Source of the DNA: JACVRW01 sp963734365
GTDB taxonomy: Bacteria > Actinomycetota > Thermoleophilia > Solirubrobacterales > Thermoleophilaceae
Assembly (NCBI GenBank): GCA_963734365.1
Contig: CAVTGV010000004.1
Location: 434,001-498,000, forward strand
Length of the DNA stretch: 64,000 bases
Reading direction: 5' to 3'
The position numbers were made by a program, and so were the translations under genes. This document shows positions 1 to 8,652 of this stretch, piece after piece. The notes below the pieces were generated by a model. The model searched no databases. It saw only the letters and a program-made list of their open reading frames with translations, and was not told where the DNA came from. The stretch's first letter is position 1. Every line of letters begins with the position of its first letter.

Positions 1-15
1 TAGCAGGTCTGGCCG

Positions 16-2331
16 GTGCCGAGCCGCGACGCGGCGCTGGCCGGCCTCGCACGGGACGCGCTCCGCGGCCCACCGCTGGACGATTTCCTCGAGGCCGCGG
101 TGCACGCGCTGCGCGACGAGCTGGGCGCGGACTTCGCCTCGCTCGCCGAGCTCACCGGCAACGGGCAGGAACTCCTCGTGCGGGCCGGGGCGGGCCCGCC
201 CGGGCGCGTGCCCGAGAGCGGGGAGCCGGTGCTGGTCGAGGACTTCGGCTCCAGTGCGGCCGTGGCTCCCTCACCCGAGCAGCGCGATCTCGGCGTGGTG
301 AGCGCGCTCGCCGCCCCGGTCGCGGGACCCGGCGGCCGCTACGGCGTGCTCGCGGTTCACGGCCGCCGCCCGCAGCAGTTCTCACCCGACGACCTGCCCT
401 TCCTCTGCGGCGTGGCCGAGCTGGTGGGACTCGCCGTGGAGCGCGCCCGCAGCGAAGAGCTCCTGCGCGACGAGGAGGCGCGCTTCCGCGCGCTCGCGGA
501 CACCACGCCCGCGCTGCTGTGGATGACCGACGCCGAGGGCCAGGTCACGTTCGTGAACAGCGCCTGGCTGCGCTACACCGGCCGCACGTACGAGGACGAC
601 CTCGGCGACAGCTTCGCCACGAGCGCCCACCCCGACGATCGCGCCGAGCTGTTGGCGCGCTGGCAGGAGGCCTTCCGGCGCCGCGAGGAGTTTCGCTTCG
701 AGTACCGGCTCCGGGGCTCGCTCGGCGGCTATCGCTGGGTTCTGGAGGTGGGCACGCCGCGCTTCGTCGACGGGGAGTTCGTCGGCTATGTCGGCACCTC
801 CAACGACATCCACGAGCGCCGCGCGATGGAGGATTCCCTGCGCGAGTCCGAGGCGGGCTTCCGGGAGCTGGCCGACACGGCGCCGGTCATGATCTGGACC
901 ACCGACGAGGAGGGCCTCGTCACGTTCGTCAACGACCGCTGGCTGCGCTTCACCGGCACCACCGTCGAGGAGGAGCTGGGCCATAGCTGGCACGTGGGGG
1001 TTCACCCCGACGACGTCGAGACGATGCTGGCCTCGTGGCACACGTCGCTGGCGGATCGCTCCCACTGGGAGTGGGAGTACCGGCTGCGCTCCGCGAGCGG
1101 CGAGCACCGCTGGGTCGTGGACCGCGGCGTGCCGCGCTTCGCGGGCGGCCGCTTTGCCGGCTACGTGGGCAGCGCGATCGACATCCACGAGCGCAAGCTG
1201 CTGGAGGAGCGCCAGCACGAGATCTACGAGAAGGAGCACGCGATCGCCGAGACGCTGCAGCGCAGCCTCCTGCCCGAGCGTCTGCCCGACATCGAGGGCC
1301 TCGGCCTGGCCGCGCGCTACCTGCCCGCCGGTGAGGGCGCGGCGATCGGCGGCGACTGGTACGACGTGCTGGAGCGCCCGGACGGGCGCGTGGCGCTCGT
1401 GGTGGGCGACGTGGTGGGCCACGGGCTGCGCGCCGCATCGACGATGGGTCAGCTGCGCAACGCCTTCCGCGCCTACGGCCTGGTGGAGGCCTCTCCCGCC
1501 GAGGTGGTGGCCCGCATCAACCGGCTGGTGATGAGCGGTGTGGACGAGGTGATGGCCACCGTCCTCTACCTGGTACTCGACCGCGAGACCGGGGAGGTGG
1601 CCTTCTCGGCCGCCGGCCACCCCCCGCCGCTGCTGCTGGCCGCCGACGGGCCGCGCTTCCTGGAGGGAGGGCGCTCGGTGCCGATCGGGGCCACCGATCC
1701 GGCCGTGTTCCGCGAGGCCCGGGCCGTGATGCCCGAGGGTTCCACGCTCCTGCTCTACACCGACGGCCTGGTGGAGCGTCGCGACGTGCCGCTGTCTGAC
1801 AGCCTCGACCAGCTGGCCGAGCAGGCCGGTGAGGCCGACCAGGGGCTCGACGAGCTCTGCGACCGCGTGTTGCGGGCGGTGCTCGGAGAGCGCGAACCCG
1901 ACGACGACGTGGCTCTGCTGGCCGTGCGGCCGGCCCGGGCGCCCGCCGAGGGCATCCGCATGTCGCTGCCGGCCGAGCCCGAGTCGCTCGCGATACTGCG
2001 GCGTCGGATGGCGCGTTTCCTGCACGCCGCCGGGGTCGACGAGCTCGAGTCGTACGAGATCACGTTGACCGTCTGCGAGGCAGCCGGGAACGCGATCGAG
2101 CACGCCTACGGACCGGGCGACGCCAGCTTCGACGTGGAGGCCCGGCTGGTGGGCGACGAGCTCACGGCGAGCGTCCGCGACCGCGGCCACTGGCGCGAGC
2201 GGCGGGACGAGCACCGCGGGCGCGGCCTGAAGATCATCGAGGGGCTGATGGACGCGGTGGACATAACGAGCGAGCACGGCGGTACCTTGATCACGATGCG
2301 GAGGCGGCTCGGACAAGTCCAGGCCGCGTGA
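16..2331 (+). CDS. GAF-PAS-PAS-SpoIIE phosphatase with HATPase (RsbU/RsbW-like fusion)
   Basis: 771 aa, GTG start; an in-frame stop lies at 1-3, so this is the first possible start. Order seen: GAF-like region (~25-145), two PAS domains (~150-270 and ~275-395, each ending in an I-D/N-I-H-E-R linker), PP2C/SpoIIE phosphatase (~410-635; GGDWYDV, GDVVGHGL, YTDGLVE and DDDVALL metal-binding motifs) and a C-terminal HATPase_c of the RsbW type (~655-760; EAAGNAIEHAYG N-box, RGRGLKII G-box). Family knowledge: such proteins sense signals through GAF/PAS, dephosphorylate a STAS anti-anti-sigma factor and may phosphorylate it through the kinase-like domain. The next gene, overlapping by 4 nt, is that STAS partner. 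The signal is not inferable. Confidence 0.93.
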   Translation: MPSRDAALAGLARDALRGPPLDDFLEAAVHALRDELGADFASLAELTGNGQELLVRAGAGPPGRVPESGEPVLVEDFGSSAAVAPSPEQRDLGVVSALAAPVAGPGGRYGVLAVHGRRPQQFSPDDLPFLCGVAELVGLAVERARSEELLRDEEARFRALADTTPALLWMTDAEGQVTFVNSAWLRYTGRTYEDDLGDSFATSAHPDDRAELLARWQEAFRRREEFRFEYRLRGSLGGYRWVLEVGTPRFVDGEFVGYVGTSNDIHERRAMEDSLRESEAGFRELADTAPVMIWTTDEEGLVTFVNDRWLRFTGTTVEEELGHSWHVGVHPDDVETMLASWHTSLADRSHWEWEYRLRSASGEHRWVVDRGVPRFAGGRFAGYVGSAIDIHERKLLEERQHEIYEKEHAIAETLQRSLLPERLPDIEGLGLAARYLPAGEGAAIGGDWYDVLERPDGRVALVVGDVVGHGLRAASTMGQLRNAFRAYGLVEASPAEVVARINRLVMSGVDEVMATVLYLVLDRETGEVAFSAAGHPPPLLLAADGPRFLEGGRSVPIGATDPAVFREARAVMPEGSTLLLYTDGLVERRDVPLSDSLDQLAEQAGEADQGLDELCDRVLRAVLGEREPDDDVALLAVRPARAPAEGIRMSLPAEPESLAILRRRMARFLHAAGVDELESYEITLTVCEAAGNAIEHAYGPGDASFDVEARLVGDELTASVRDRGHWRERRDEHRGRGLKIIEGLMDAVDITSEHGGTLITMRRRLGQVQAA

Positions 2332-2672
2332 CCACTCCCGCCGAGATCTCGGTCGAACGGCGGAGCGGCACGCTCGTGGCCCACCTCGGTGGCGAGATCG
2401 ACATGACCAACGCCGGTCACGTACGCGACGAGCTGCTGGCCTCCGTGCCCAATGACGCGCTCGCGCTGGTGATCGATCTCGGCGGGTGCCGCTACCTCGA
2501 CTCGGCGGGAATCGAGATCCTGTTCGACCTGTCGCGGCGCCTGGCTCGCCGCCGCCAGCAGCTGCGGCTCGTGGTGCCGCCGGGGTCGCCGCTGCGGAGG
2601 GTGCTCGAGCTGACCGAGGTGTCGAGCGCGGCCCCGATTCACGAGGAGATGGATTCGGCGCTCGCCGGGTAG
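2328..2672 (+). CDS. STAS-domain anti-sigma factor antagonist
   Basis: 114 aa, GTG start overlapping the preceding stop (GTGA), so translationally coupled to the phosphatase. Single STAS domain: an N-terminal strand with HLGGEIDMTNA, then DLGGCRYLDSAGIEIL, where the Ser of DSAG is the phospho-site of the RsbV/SpoIIAA family. Expected role (family knowledge): when dephosphorylated it binds an RsbW-type anti-sigma kinase and releases a stress sigma factor; the partner may be the kinase-like domain of the upstream protein. No sigma factor gene is visible in this window. Confidence 0.9.
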   Translation: MTTPAEISVERRSGTLVAHLGGEIDMTNAGHVRDELLASVPNDALALVIDLGGCRYLDSAGIEILFDLSRRLARRRQQLRLVVPPGSPLRRVLELTEVSSAAPIHEEMDSALAG

Positions 2673-2702
2673 GCTGATTGCTCCAGCCAGTAAAGGAGCG
2701 TT

Positions 2703-4778
2703 ATGGCGCACGAGTCGCCGAAACGGATTCGCAATGTGGCCTTGGTGGGCCACCGGGGCGGCGGGAAGACCTCTGTGAACGAGGCCCTCCTGTTCGAGGC
2801 GGGCGCGATCAACCGCTTGGGCTCGGTGGCCGAGGGATCGACGGTCTCCGATGCGGCGGCCGACGAGAAGGCGCGCGAGATGTCGATCTCCGCGAGCCTC
2901 TCGTCGTTTCGCTGGCAGGACCGCAAGATCAACCTGATCGACACCCCGGGCGAGCCGAGCTTCGTGGCGGACGCGCTGGCGGCCCTGCGGGTGGTGGAGG
3001 GCGCCGTCTTCGTCATCAACGGTGTGATGGGGGCGGAGGTGACCACCGCGCGCCTCTGGGAGCGCGCGGCCGAGCTGGGCCTGGCGCGCATCCTGTTCGT
3101 GAACATGCTCGACCGCGAACGGGCCGATTTCTTCCGCAGCCTGGACTCCCTCAAGAGCGCATTCGGCCAGCACGTGGTGGCCACCGAGATCCCCATCGGC
3201 GCCGAGCACGAGCTCGAGGGCGTGATCGACCTGATCGACATGAAGGCCTACCGCTACGACGGGGCCGACCGCGAGAACTGCTCCGAGATCGAGATCCCGG
3301 ACGACCTGGCAGACCAGGCGCAGGAGTACCGCGAGAAGCTGATGGACGAGGTGGCGGAGGTCTCCGACGCTCTGATGGAGCGCTACCTCGAGGGTGAGGA
3401 GATCTCACACGACGAGACCGTGTCGGCGCTCAAGACCGGTGTGACCGACGGCCATCTGTTCCCGGTCACCTGTGGCGCGGCCACGCGCAACCTCGGCATC
3501 AACCGGCTGCTCGACGCGCTGGTGGACGACCTTCCCTCGCCCGCCAAGCGCGGCGCGATCGACCTCGACGGCGTGGTCCTCGAGCCCGACGAGACGAAGG
3601 ACATGGTGGCCTTCGTCTTCAAGACGCTCGCCGACCCGTACGCCGGGCGGGTGAACCTCTTCCGGGTCTACCAGGGGGTGCTGGCGCACGACTCGCACGT
3701 CTTCAACTGCCGGGCGCACGTGAAGGAGCGGATCGGCCAGCTGCTCGTGCCGCAGGGCAAGGACAACGAGCACGCCGACGAGTTCGGGCCGGGCGACATC
3801 GGCGCCGTGGCGAAGCTCAAGGAGACCCACGCGGGCGACGTGCTGGCCGCCAAGGACGCCGACATCCCACTCGCCCTGCCCGCAATGCCGCGGCCGGTGA
3901 TGGCCTTCGCCATCGAAGCCAAGGCCAAGGGCGACGAGGAGAAGATGGGTCAGGCCCTGCGACGGCTGCAGGAGGAGGACCCGACGATCGACTTCCACCG
4001 CGACTCGCAGACCGGCGAGCAGATCCTCGCCGGGATCACGCAGGTCCACGTGGAGGTGATCGTGGACCGCATGAAGGAGCGCTTCGGCGCCGAGGTGGAG
4101 CTGCATCCGCCGCACGTGCCCTACCGCGAGGCGATCAAGTCGAGCGCCAAGGCCCACGCCCGCTACAAGAAGCAGACCGGTGGCCGCGGCCAGTTCGCCG
4201 ACTGCCACATCGAGGTCGCGCCGGGCGAGCAGGGCAGCGGCTTCGAGTTCGTCAACGCGATCAAGGGCGGCGTGATCCCCGGCGGCTTCATTCCCGCGGT
4301 GGAGAAGGGCGTGCAGGAGGCCATGCGCACCGGCACCGTCGCCGGCTTTCCCGTGCGCGACGTGCGCGTCACGGTCTTCGACGGCCAGCACCACTCGGTC
4401 GACTCCTCGGAGATGGCGTTCAAGATCGCCGGCTCGATGGCGTTCAAGGACGCCATGGAGAACGCCCAGCCCACGCTGATGGAGCCGATCATGACCGTGC
4501 TCGTAACGGTGCCCGAGGCGTCGGTGGGCGACGTGATCGGTGACCTCAACTCGCGTCGCGGACGGCCCCTCGGAATGGAGCCCAAGGGCGCGGTGACCGA
4601 GGTGCAGGCCGAGGTGCCGATGGCCGAGCTGCTCGAGTACGCGCCGGACCTGAGGGCGATCACGGGCGGCCAGGGCGAGTACTCGATGGAGCTCGCCCGC
4701 TACGAGGAGGTGCCCGGACACGTGGCCCAGAGCGTCGTTCAGCAGGCCCAGCAGGAGAGAGAGGCCGTGAAGGCGTAG
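2703..4778 (+). CDS. Elongation factor G-like GTPase
   Basis: 691 aa, ATG with a good SD (AAAGGAG). EF-G architecture: GTPase domain with P-loop GHRGGGKTS (~16-24) and DTPGEPSF switch II (~79), then domains II-V through to the C-terminal EF-G fold. The base-recognition motif usually NKMD is NMLD here (~133), and the effector region reads GSVAEGSTVSD, which marks the EF-G-like (FusA2/EF-G2) branch rather than canonical translocase EF-G. Paralogs of this branch generally have poorly defined roles. A TAGGCT -10-like hexamer at 2670-2675 overlaps the end of the STAS gene, so it probably has its own promoter. Confidence 0.9.
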   Translation: MAHESPKRIRNVALVGHRGGGKTSVNEALLFEAGAINRLGSVAEGSTVSDAAADEKAREMSISASLSSFRWQDRKINLIDTPGEPSFVADALAALRVVEGAVFVINGVMGAEVTTARLWERAAELGLARILFVNMLDRERADFFRSLDSLKSAFGQHVVATEIPIGAEHELEGVIDLIDMKAYRYDGADRENCSEIEIPDDLADQAQEYREKLMDEVAEVSDALMERYLEGEEISHDETVSALKTGVTDGHLFPVTCGAATRNLGINRLLDALVDDLPSPAKRGAIDLDGVVLEPDETKDMVAFVFKTLADPYAGRVNLFRVYQGVLAHDSHVFNCRAHVKERIGQLLVPQGKDNEHADEFGPGDIGAVAKLKETHAGDVLAAKDADIPLALPAMPRPVMAFAIEAKAKGDEEKMGQALRRLQEEDPTIDFHRDSQTGEQILAGITQVHVEVIVDRMKERFGAEVELHPPHVPYREAIKSSAKAHARYKKQTGGRGQFADCHIEVAPGEQGSGFEFVNAIKGGVIPGGFIPAVEKGVQEAMRTGTVAGFPVRDVRVTVFDGQHHSVDSSEMAFKIAGSMAFKDAMENAQPTLMEPIMTVLVTVPEASVGDVIGDLNSRRGRPLGMEPKGAVTEVQAEVPMAELLEYAPDLRAITGGQGEYSMELARYEEVPGHVAQSVVQQAQQEREAVKA

Positions 4779-4795
4779 CTGCGGCAGCGCCTGAG

Positions 4796-4826
4796 ACGGC
4801 CCCGGGGCCCCTATCATCGGGGCCGT
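4796..4826 (+). promoter_or_regulatory. Hairpin spanning the start codon of the next gene
   Basis: Perfect 8-bp inverted repeat ACGGCCCC (4796-4803) / GGGGCCGT (4819-4826). It lies 17 nt after the EF-G-like stop, and its 3' arm contains the GTG start at 4825. A -10-like TATCAT (4812-4817) sits in the loop, 7 nt before GTG. It could terminate the upstream transcript; as DNA it overlaps a probable leaderless promoter. There is no T-run, so terminator function is unproven. Confidence 0.4.
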
Positions 4827-5586
4827 GAAGAAGGAGCTAAGGCCCGTTCACGACGTGGTGAGCTGCGATGTCTGCGGCCGCACCATCCTCAAGGGCGAGC
4901 GCGCCGAGTGGTATCTCGCGCCCGGTGGGGCTCGCCACCGAGTCTGCGACCTGTGCGCGACGAGGGCCCAGCACCACGGCTGGATCCGCGAGTCCGCGGC
5001 CGGCGATCTCCCCACCCGGATGCCCCGCAACGAGCCCCGGCGCGGCGTCTTCGGGCGACTGCGCCGCAAGCGCGGCCCCGAGCCCGTGCGCGGGCACGAG
5101 GAAGAACGCATGAGCGACCCGCCCGAGACCGGCCCGGACACCGGCGAGCAGCCCCCGGCCGACGAGCCCACGCCCGCACCCGCACCACCGCGCGAGCGTC
5201 CGCGCTCGCGTCCACAGGACCCGCGTCACGTGCGCGCGGTGCCCACCACGCCCGAGGCGAAGATCGATCGGGCGATGGAGCTCTTCAACGGATCCGGAGA
5301 CGCGCGGACCATCGCGGGCCTGGCGCGCACGCTGGGCCCGGCGTGGGTGAGCGTCCAGCCCGACGCCGACCAGCCGAGCTTCGTCTCGCTCTTGGTGGCC
5401 TGGGAGCTGTCCTGGTACCGCTACCGGGTGGACCTCGGGGCGGAGGGCGATCCGGTGGAGATGCTCGACAAGGGCGAAGAGCTCAGCCAGATCGACAAGT
5501 CGCTGCGTGAGTGGAACGCGGCGCTCGACGACGACGGACGCGTGACCGGCAGCGAATCGCCGATCGAAGCCCCGCCCGGCGGGTGA
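4825..5586 (+). CDS. Conserved protein with N-terminal CxxC zinc-ribbon-like motif
   Basis: 253 aa, GTG start without SD and with TATCAT 7 nt upstream (leaderless architecture). The N-terminal ~45 residues hold CDVCGR and CDLCA pairs, a four-Cys zinc-ribbon pattern. A Pro/Arg-rich low-complexity linker follows (~85-130), then a C-terminal globular region (~140-230; AMELFNGSGDARTIAGLART, tryptophan-rich WELSWYRYRVD). It overlaps the RNase H-like gene by 4 nt. I do not recognise a characterised function; a nucleic-acid or protein-binding role is only suggested by the zinc motif. Confidence 0.75.
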   Translation: MKKELRPVHDVVSCDVCGRTILKGERAEWYLAPGGARHRVCDLCATRAQHHGWIRESAAGDLPTRMPRNEPRRGVFGRLRRKRGPEPVRGHEEERMSDPPETGPDTGEQPPADEPTPAPAPPRERPRSRPQDPRHVRAVPTTPEAKIDRAMELFNGSGDARTIAGLARTLGPAWVSVQPDADQPSFVSLLVAWELSWYRYRVDLGAEGDPVEMLDKGEELSQIDKSLREWNAALDDDGRVTGSESPIEAPPGG

Positions 5587-5987
5587 AGGTCACAGTGCAC
5601 GTGGACGGCGGGGCCCGGGGCAACCCCGGTCCGGCGGCCGTGGCCGCGGTGGCCTCCTCGTCCGAGGGCGAGACGCTCGGCGAGCGCAACGCCTACATCG
5701 GCGAAGCGACGAACAACATCGCCGAGTACCGCGCCCTGCTGCTGGGTCTCGAGCTGGCCCGGGACCTGGGCGCCAGCGAGGTCGAGGTGGTCAACGACTC
5801 GGAGCTCGTGGCTCGCCAGATCGGCGGCGAGTACAAGGTCAAGCACGCCGGGCTCAAGCCGCTCTTCCTGGAGGCGATGTCAGAGCTGCGCGGCTTCGAC
5901 TCGTGGGCGGTTCGGTCGGTGCGCCGCGAGCACAACGAGCGAGCCGACGAGCTGGTCAACGAGGCTCTCGACCGGGCCCTGGGTTAG
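5583..5987 (+). CDS. RNase H-like (RNase HI family) protein
   Basis: 134 aa from the GTG at 5583, which overlaps the previous stop (GTGA); an upstream in-frame extension is not homologous. RNase HI signature: DGGARGNPGP (first Asp), NNIAEYRALLLGLELA (catalytic Glu), VNDSELV (second Asp) and a C-terminal HNERADELVNEAL (last Asp). It is of the short reverse-transcriptase/plant-type class, lacking the basic protrusion. Cleaves RNA in RNA:DNA hybrids in characterised relatives. The stop TAG forms part of TAGGCT (5985-5990), a possible -10 for the sulfatase gene. Confidence 0.85.
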   Translation: MKVTVHVDGGARGNPGPAAVAAVASSSEGETLGERNAYIGEATNNIAEYRALLLGLELARDLGASEVEVVNDSELVARQIGGEYKVKHAGLKPLFLEAMSELRGFDSWAVRSVRREHNERADELVNEALDRALG

Positions 5988-6036
5988 GCTCGCCGCCCAG
6001 ACTCGCCCCTGATCCCCGGCAGCGGAGGGCCGCCGG

Positions 6037-7494
6037 ATGGCCGAGAGGAGCACCCGCCGGAGATTCATCAAGCAGGCCGGGACCTCGGCCGCCGGCGTCG
6101 GCGGCCTGTTCGCGCTCGCGAGCGCAGGCCGGGGCGGGGCGAGGCACGACGGCCCCAACGTCGTCGTGATCATCGTCGACACGCTGAGGGCCGACCACGT
6201 CTACGGCAAGCGGGCCCGGACTCCGAACATCGACGCCCTGGCCCGCGACGGCCTCAGCTTCACCCGCTTTCACCCCGAGGCGATGCCGACAGTGCCTGCC
6301 CGCCGCTCGATACTGAGCGGCCGCCGGGTCTTTCCCTTCCGCGGCTGGCATCCCTACCGCGGCCTCCTGGCCGAGCCCGGCTGGGCGCCGATCGCCAACG
6401 TGGACACCACCTTCACGAGCGCGCTGCGCCGCGCCGGGTACTGGACGGCCTACGCCACCGACAACACGTCGCTCGGCTTCTCCCCGCCCTGGGGACCGTT
6501 CCGGCGCAGCTTCGACCTGTTCAAGCGGCGCGGCGGCCAGATCGGCGGGCGTTCGGACGGGGTGTCCGACGCCGAGCTGCGCCACTGGCTGCCGCCCGCG
6601 ATCGACGACCCCGACATGCGCGACCGCATCCGCCGCTACCTGGCCAACGGCCGCTACTCGCACGACGAGACCCAGTCCTTCGCCGCCCGGGTATTCCGCG
6701 ACGCCACCGCGATCCTGGAGCGCGCGGCGGCGCGCCACAGGCCCTTCGCCCTGGTGGTCGACACCTTCGAGCCCCACGAGCCGTGGACGCCGCCGCGGCG
6801 CTACGTGGACATGTACGGCGACCCGGACTATCACGGCCCCGAGCCCGCACGGCCCTACTACGCGCCGGTGTCGCGCTACCTCCACGGTGCCGACCTCGTG
6901 CTGGTCGACCGGATGAAGGCGCTGTACGCGGCCGAGGTCACGATGACCGACCGCTGGCTGGGCGTGTTCCTCGACCGGCTGCACGGCCTGCGCCTGGAGC
7001 GCGACACAGTGATCGTGCTCGTGTCCGACCACGGCTTCTACCTGGGTGACTACGGCTACACGGGCAAGACGGCGAGCATCCTGCACCCGGCGCTCATCCA
7101 CGTGCCCCTGATCGTGGTCGATCCGCGCGGGCGCCGAGCGGGGGGCACCAGCAGCTGGTTCGCCTCCACGCACGACGTGGGGCCCACCGTCCTGTCGATG
7201 GCCGGGGTGCCGGTTCCGAAGGGGATGGACGGTGTGGACCTGTCGCGCCTGTTCGAGGGGCGGCGGCCCCCCGAGCGCGACTACTCCTGGGGCGGCTACG
7301 GCAACAGCTGGTACCTGCACAGCGATCGCTGGACGGCCTTCGGCGCCAATGACGGAGGACGTCCGCAGCTGTTCGACCGGCGCCGCGATCCCGGCGAGCA
7401 TCGCAACGTGGCCGCGGCGCACCCGGGCACGGCTCGCCGGCTGGAGGGGGCGCTACGAGGCCGGGCGGGCGCGCTGCCCACCTTCCCGTACTGA
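6037..7494 (+). CDS. Tat-exported sulfatase-superfamily hydrolase
   Basis: 485 aa. The N-terminus has a twin-arginine motif (STRRRFIKQAG) and a hydrophobic h-region, indicating folded export. Alkaline phosphatase/sulfatase fold: VVVIIVDTLRADH (first metal Asp), the nucleophile loop and a C-terminal VSDHGFYLGDYG (Asp-His metal ligands). The nucleophile position, normally C/S-x-P-x-R, reads T-V-P-A-R in PTVPARRSILSGR, so formylglycine formation is impossible and a Thr nucleophile (as in LTA synthase or phosphoethanolamine transferase relatives) is more likely. The substrate is not inferable; phosphodiester or phosphoester chemistry is possible. Confidence 0.82.
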   Translation: MAERSTRRRFIKQAGTSAAGVGGLFALASAGRGGARHDGPNVVVIIVDTLRADHVYGKRARTPNIDALARDGLSFTRFHPEAMPTVPARRSILSGRRVFPFRGWHPYRGLLAEPGWAPIANVDTTFTSALRRAGYWTAYATDNTSLGFSPPWGPFRRSFDLFKRRGGQIGGRSDGVSDAELRHWLPPAIDDPDMRDRIRRYLANGRYSHDETQSFAARVFRDATAILERAAARHRPFALVVDTFEPHEPWTPPRRYVDMYGDPDYHGPEPARPYYAPVSRYLHGADLVLVDRMKALYAAEVTMTDRWLGVFLDRLHGLRLERDTVIVLVSDHGFYLGDYGYTGKTASILHPALIHVPLIVVDPRGRRAGGTSSWFASTHDVGPTVLSMAGVPVPKGMDGVDLSRLFEGRRPPERDYSWGGYGNSWYLHSDRWTAFGANDGGRPQLFDRRRDPGEHRNVAAAHPGTARRLEGALRGRAGALPTFPY

Positions 7495-7525
7495 CTCGCG
7501 CCGCGCGTATAGGGTCTCCGGCGAA

Positions 7526-7765
7526 ATGCCGATCGGAGTCGTGACCGTCGAGATAATCCAGCCGGGCGACTGGGCCGAGAACCTGCTCGCCGCCGCCGGA
7601 GCCCGGCTGCAGACGTCGTCGGTCCGTGAGCTCAACGGCGAGGTCGCCCAGTTCTGGCTCGACAACGCCACCGCCGAGGAGGCCTACGAGGCCGTCCAGG
7701 GCGCCCTCGACGCGGTGGGCGCCGACTGGCCCGAGTACCTCGAGCTCCAGCGGCCGAGCAGCTAG
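7526..7765 (+). CDS. Small conserved hypothetical protein
   Basis: 79 aa starting MPIGVVTVEI at the ATG; a longer in-frame reading runs back into the sulfatase gene and is rejected. There is no SD; TAGGGT (7510-7515) lies 10 nt upstream, fitting a leaderless start. Soluble, acidic, mixed alpha/beta, no signal or TM. It is followed by the cupin gene after 9 nt, so probably co-transcribed. Function unknown. Confidence 0.6.
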   Translation: MPIGVVTVEIIQPGDWAENLLAAAGARLQTSSVRELNGEVAQFWLDNATAEEAYEAVQGALDAVGADWPEYLELQRPSS

Positions 7766-7774
7766 GGCCGGCGG

Positions 7775-8164
7775 ATGTCCTTTCGGGTGGTCGTTCCGGG
7801 CGAGCTCGACTGGATCACCCGCCCTCACGAGCCGAACGAGCCGGCTCGCCACGTGGCCGAGCTGAGCGAGGTGGCCGGGTTCGCCCACACTCGAGCCAAT
7901 GTGTGGCGCTACGAGCCCGGGGCACGAGGGCGACGCCACCGGCATCCGATTCAGGAGGAGACCTTCGTGGTGCTCGCGGGCACGCTGTCGATGTACCTCG
8001 GCGACCCGCCCGAGCGGCATGACGTACCGGCCGGCGCCCTGGTGCATGTGGAGCCCGGCACGGCTCTTCAGAGCGTCAACCACGGCGATACCGACCTGCT
8101 CGTCTACGCCTACGGCACTCCACCCGAGGACGAGCACGCGGAGATCCTGGACAGCGCGGTCTGA
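7775..8164 (+). CDS. Cupin-domain protein
   Basis: 129 aa. Single conserved-barrel cupin: motif 1 around RRHRHPIQEETFVVLAGTL (His-x-His and Glu metal ligands) and motif 2 LVHVEPGTALQSVNHGDTD with the third His. About 130 aa is typical for a mono-cupin. Cupins bind a metal and act as isomerases, dioxygenases or small-molecule sensors; the specific role is not inferable. It probably forms a two-gene unit with the 79-aa protein upstream. Confidence 0.85.
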   Translation: MSFRVVVPGELDWITRPHEPNEPARHVAELSEVAGFAHTRANVWRYEPGARGRRHRHPIQEETFVVLAGTLSMYLGDPPERHDVPAGALVHVEPGTALQSVNHGDTDLLVYAYGTPPEDEHAEILDSAV

Positions 8165-8194
8165 GCTGTAACGCCGCGCCTCGCCGCGACACAG

Positions 8195-8569
8195 ATGGAC
8201 ATGGCTGACGACTCGCACACAACCCGCTACTCCGACCTGAGCGCGCTCTACATCAACTGAAACGAGGACGGGGCCAAGCACTGCTCCATGAACATCCTCT
8301 ACTCGCTCCAGCACCTCGGCTTCACGATCCCGCCCCAGGCCGACTCGGGCTGGATGGGCGAGGCGGGGCCGGGACCGAGCTACCTCGACCCCGGCTCGGG
8401 CGGGCCGGAGAACGACTTCACCAACCGCAACACCGCGTTCCTCACCTGGAACCTGCTGCACCTCGCCCGCATGCTCAAGGACGCGGGCGGCATCCCCGCG
8501 CACGGCAACCAGCGCTCCGAGTGGGACGCCGGCTGCCGCGTCGACTACGCCAATCCCGACTACCGCTGA
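8195..8569 (+). pseudogene. Flavodoxin-family NAD(P)H oxidoreductase, internally deleted
   Basis: From the ATG at 8195 the frame reads a typical N-terminus (YSDLSALYIN), meets TGA at 8258-8260, and continues in the same frame with the conserved C-terminal part of this FMN-dependent family (NEDGAKHCSMNILYSLQHLG, GEAGPGPSYLDPGSGG, NDFTNRNTAFLTWNLLHLAR, GNQRSEWDAGC). In relatives ~85-95 residues lie between ALYINC and GNEDG; here they are absent. The deletion is a multiple of three and fuses TG(C) with (GG)A to make TGA. Probably a non-functional remnant; ATG 8288 could at most give a 93-aa C-terminal fragment. Confidence 0.8.
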
Positions 8570-8652
8570 CGTTCAGCCCACGGCCGAGCCGTTGGGCTTG
8601 ACCACATCCGCTTGCGCGCCTCCCGGGGTCGGCCGGCACCCGTGACGGAGCG

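Noticed and set aside
382..2316. 644-aa open frame antisense to the SpoIIE-type phosphatase
   Set aside because: Composition (His/Ala/Arg/Val/Leu shadow) is a GC-rich mirror of the real gene; no motifs, no SD.
3405..4817. 470-aa antisense frame over the EF-G-like gene
   Set aside because: Shadow composition and no recognisable domain.
8258..8260. TGA as selenocysteine codon in the flavodoxin-family gene
   Set aside because: Homologs lack ~90 residues' worth of sequence exactly here and no SECIS-like hairpin follows; a deletion explains it better.
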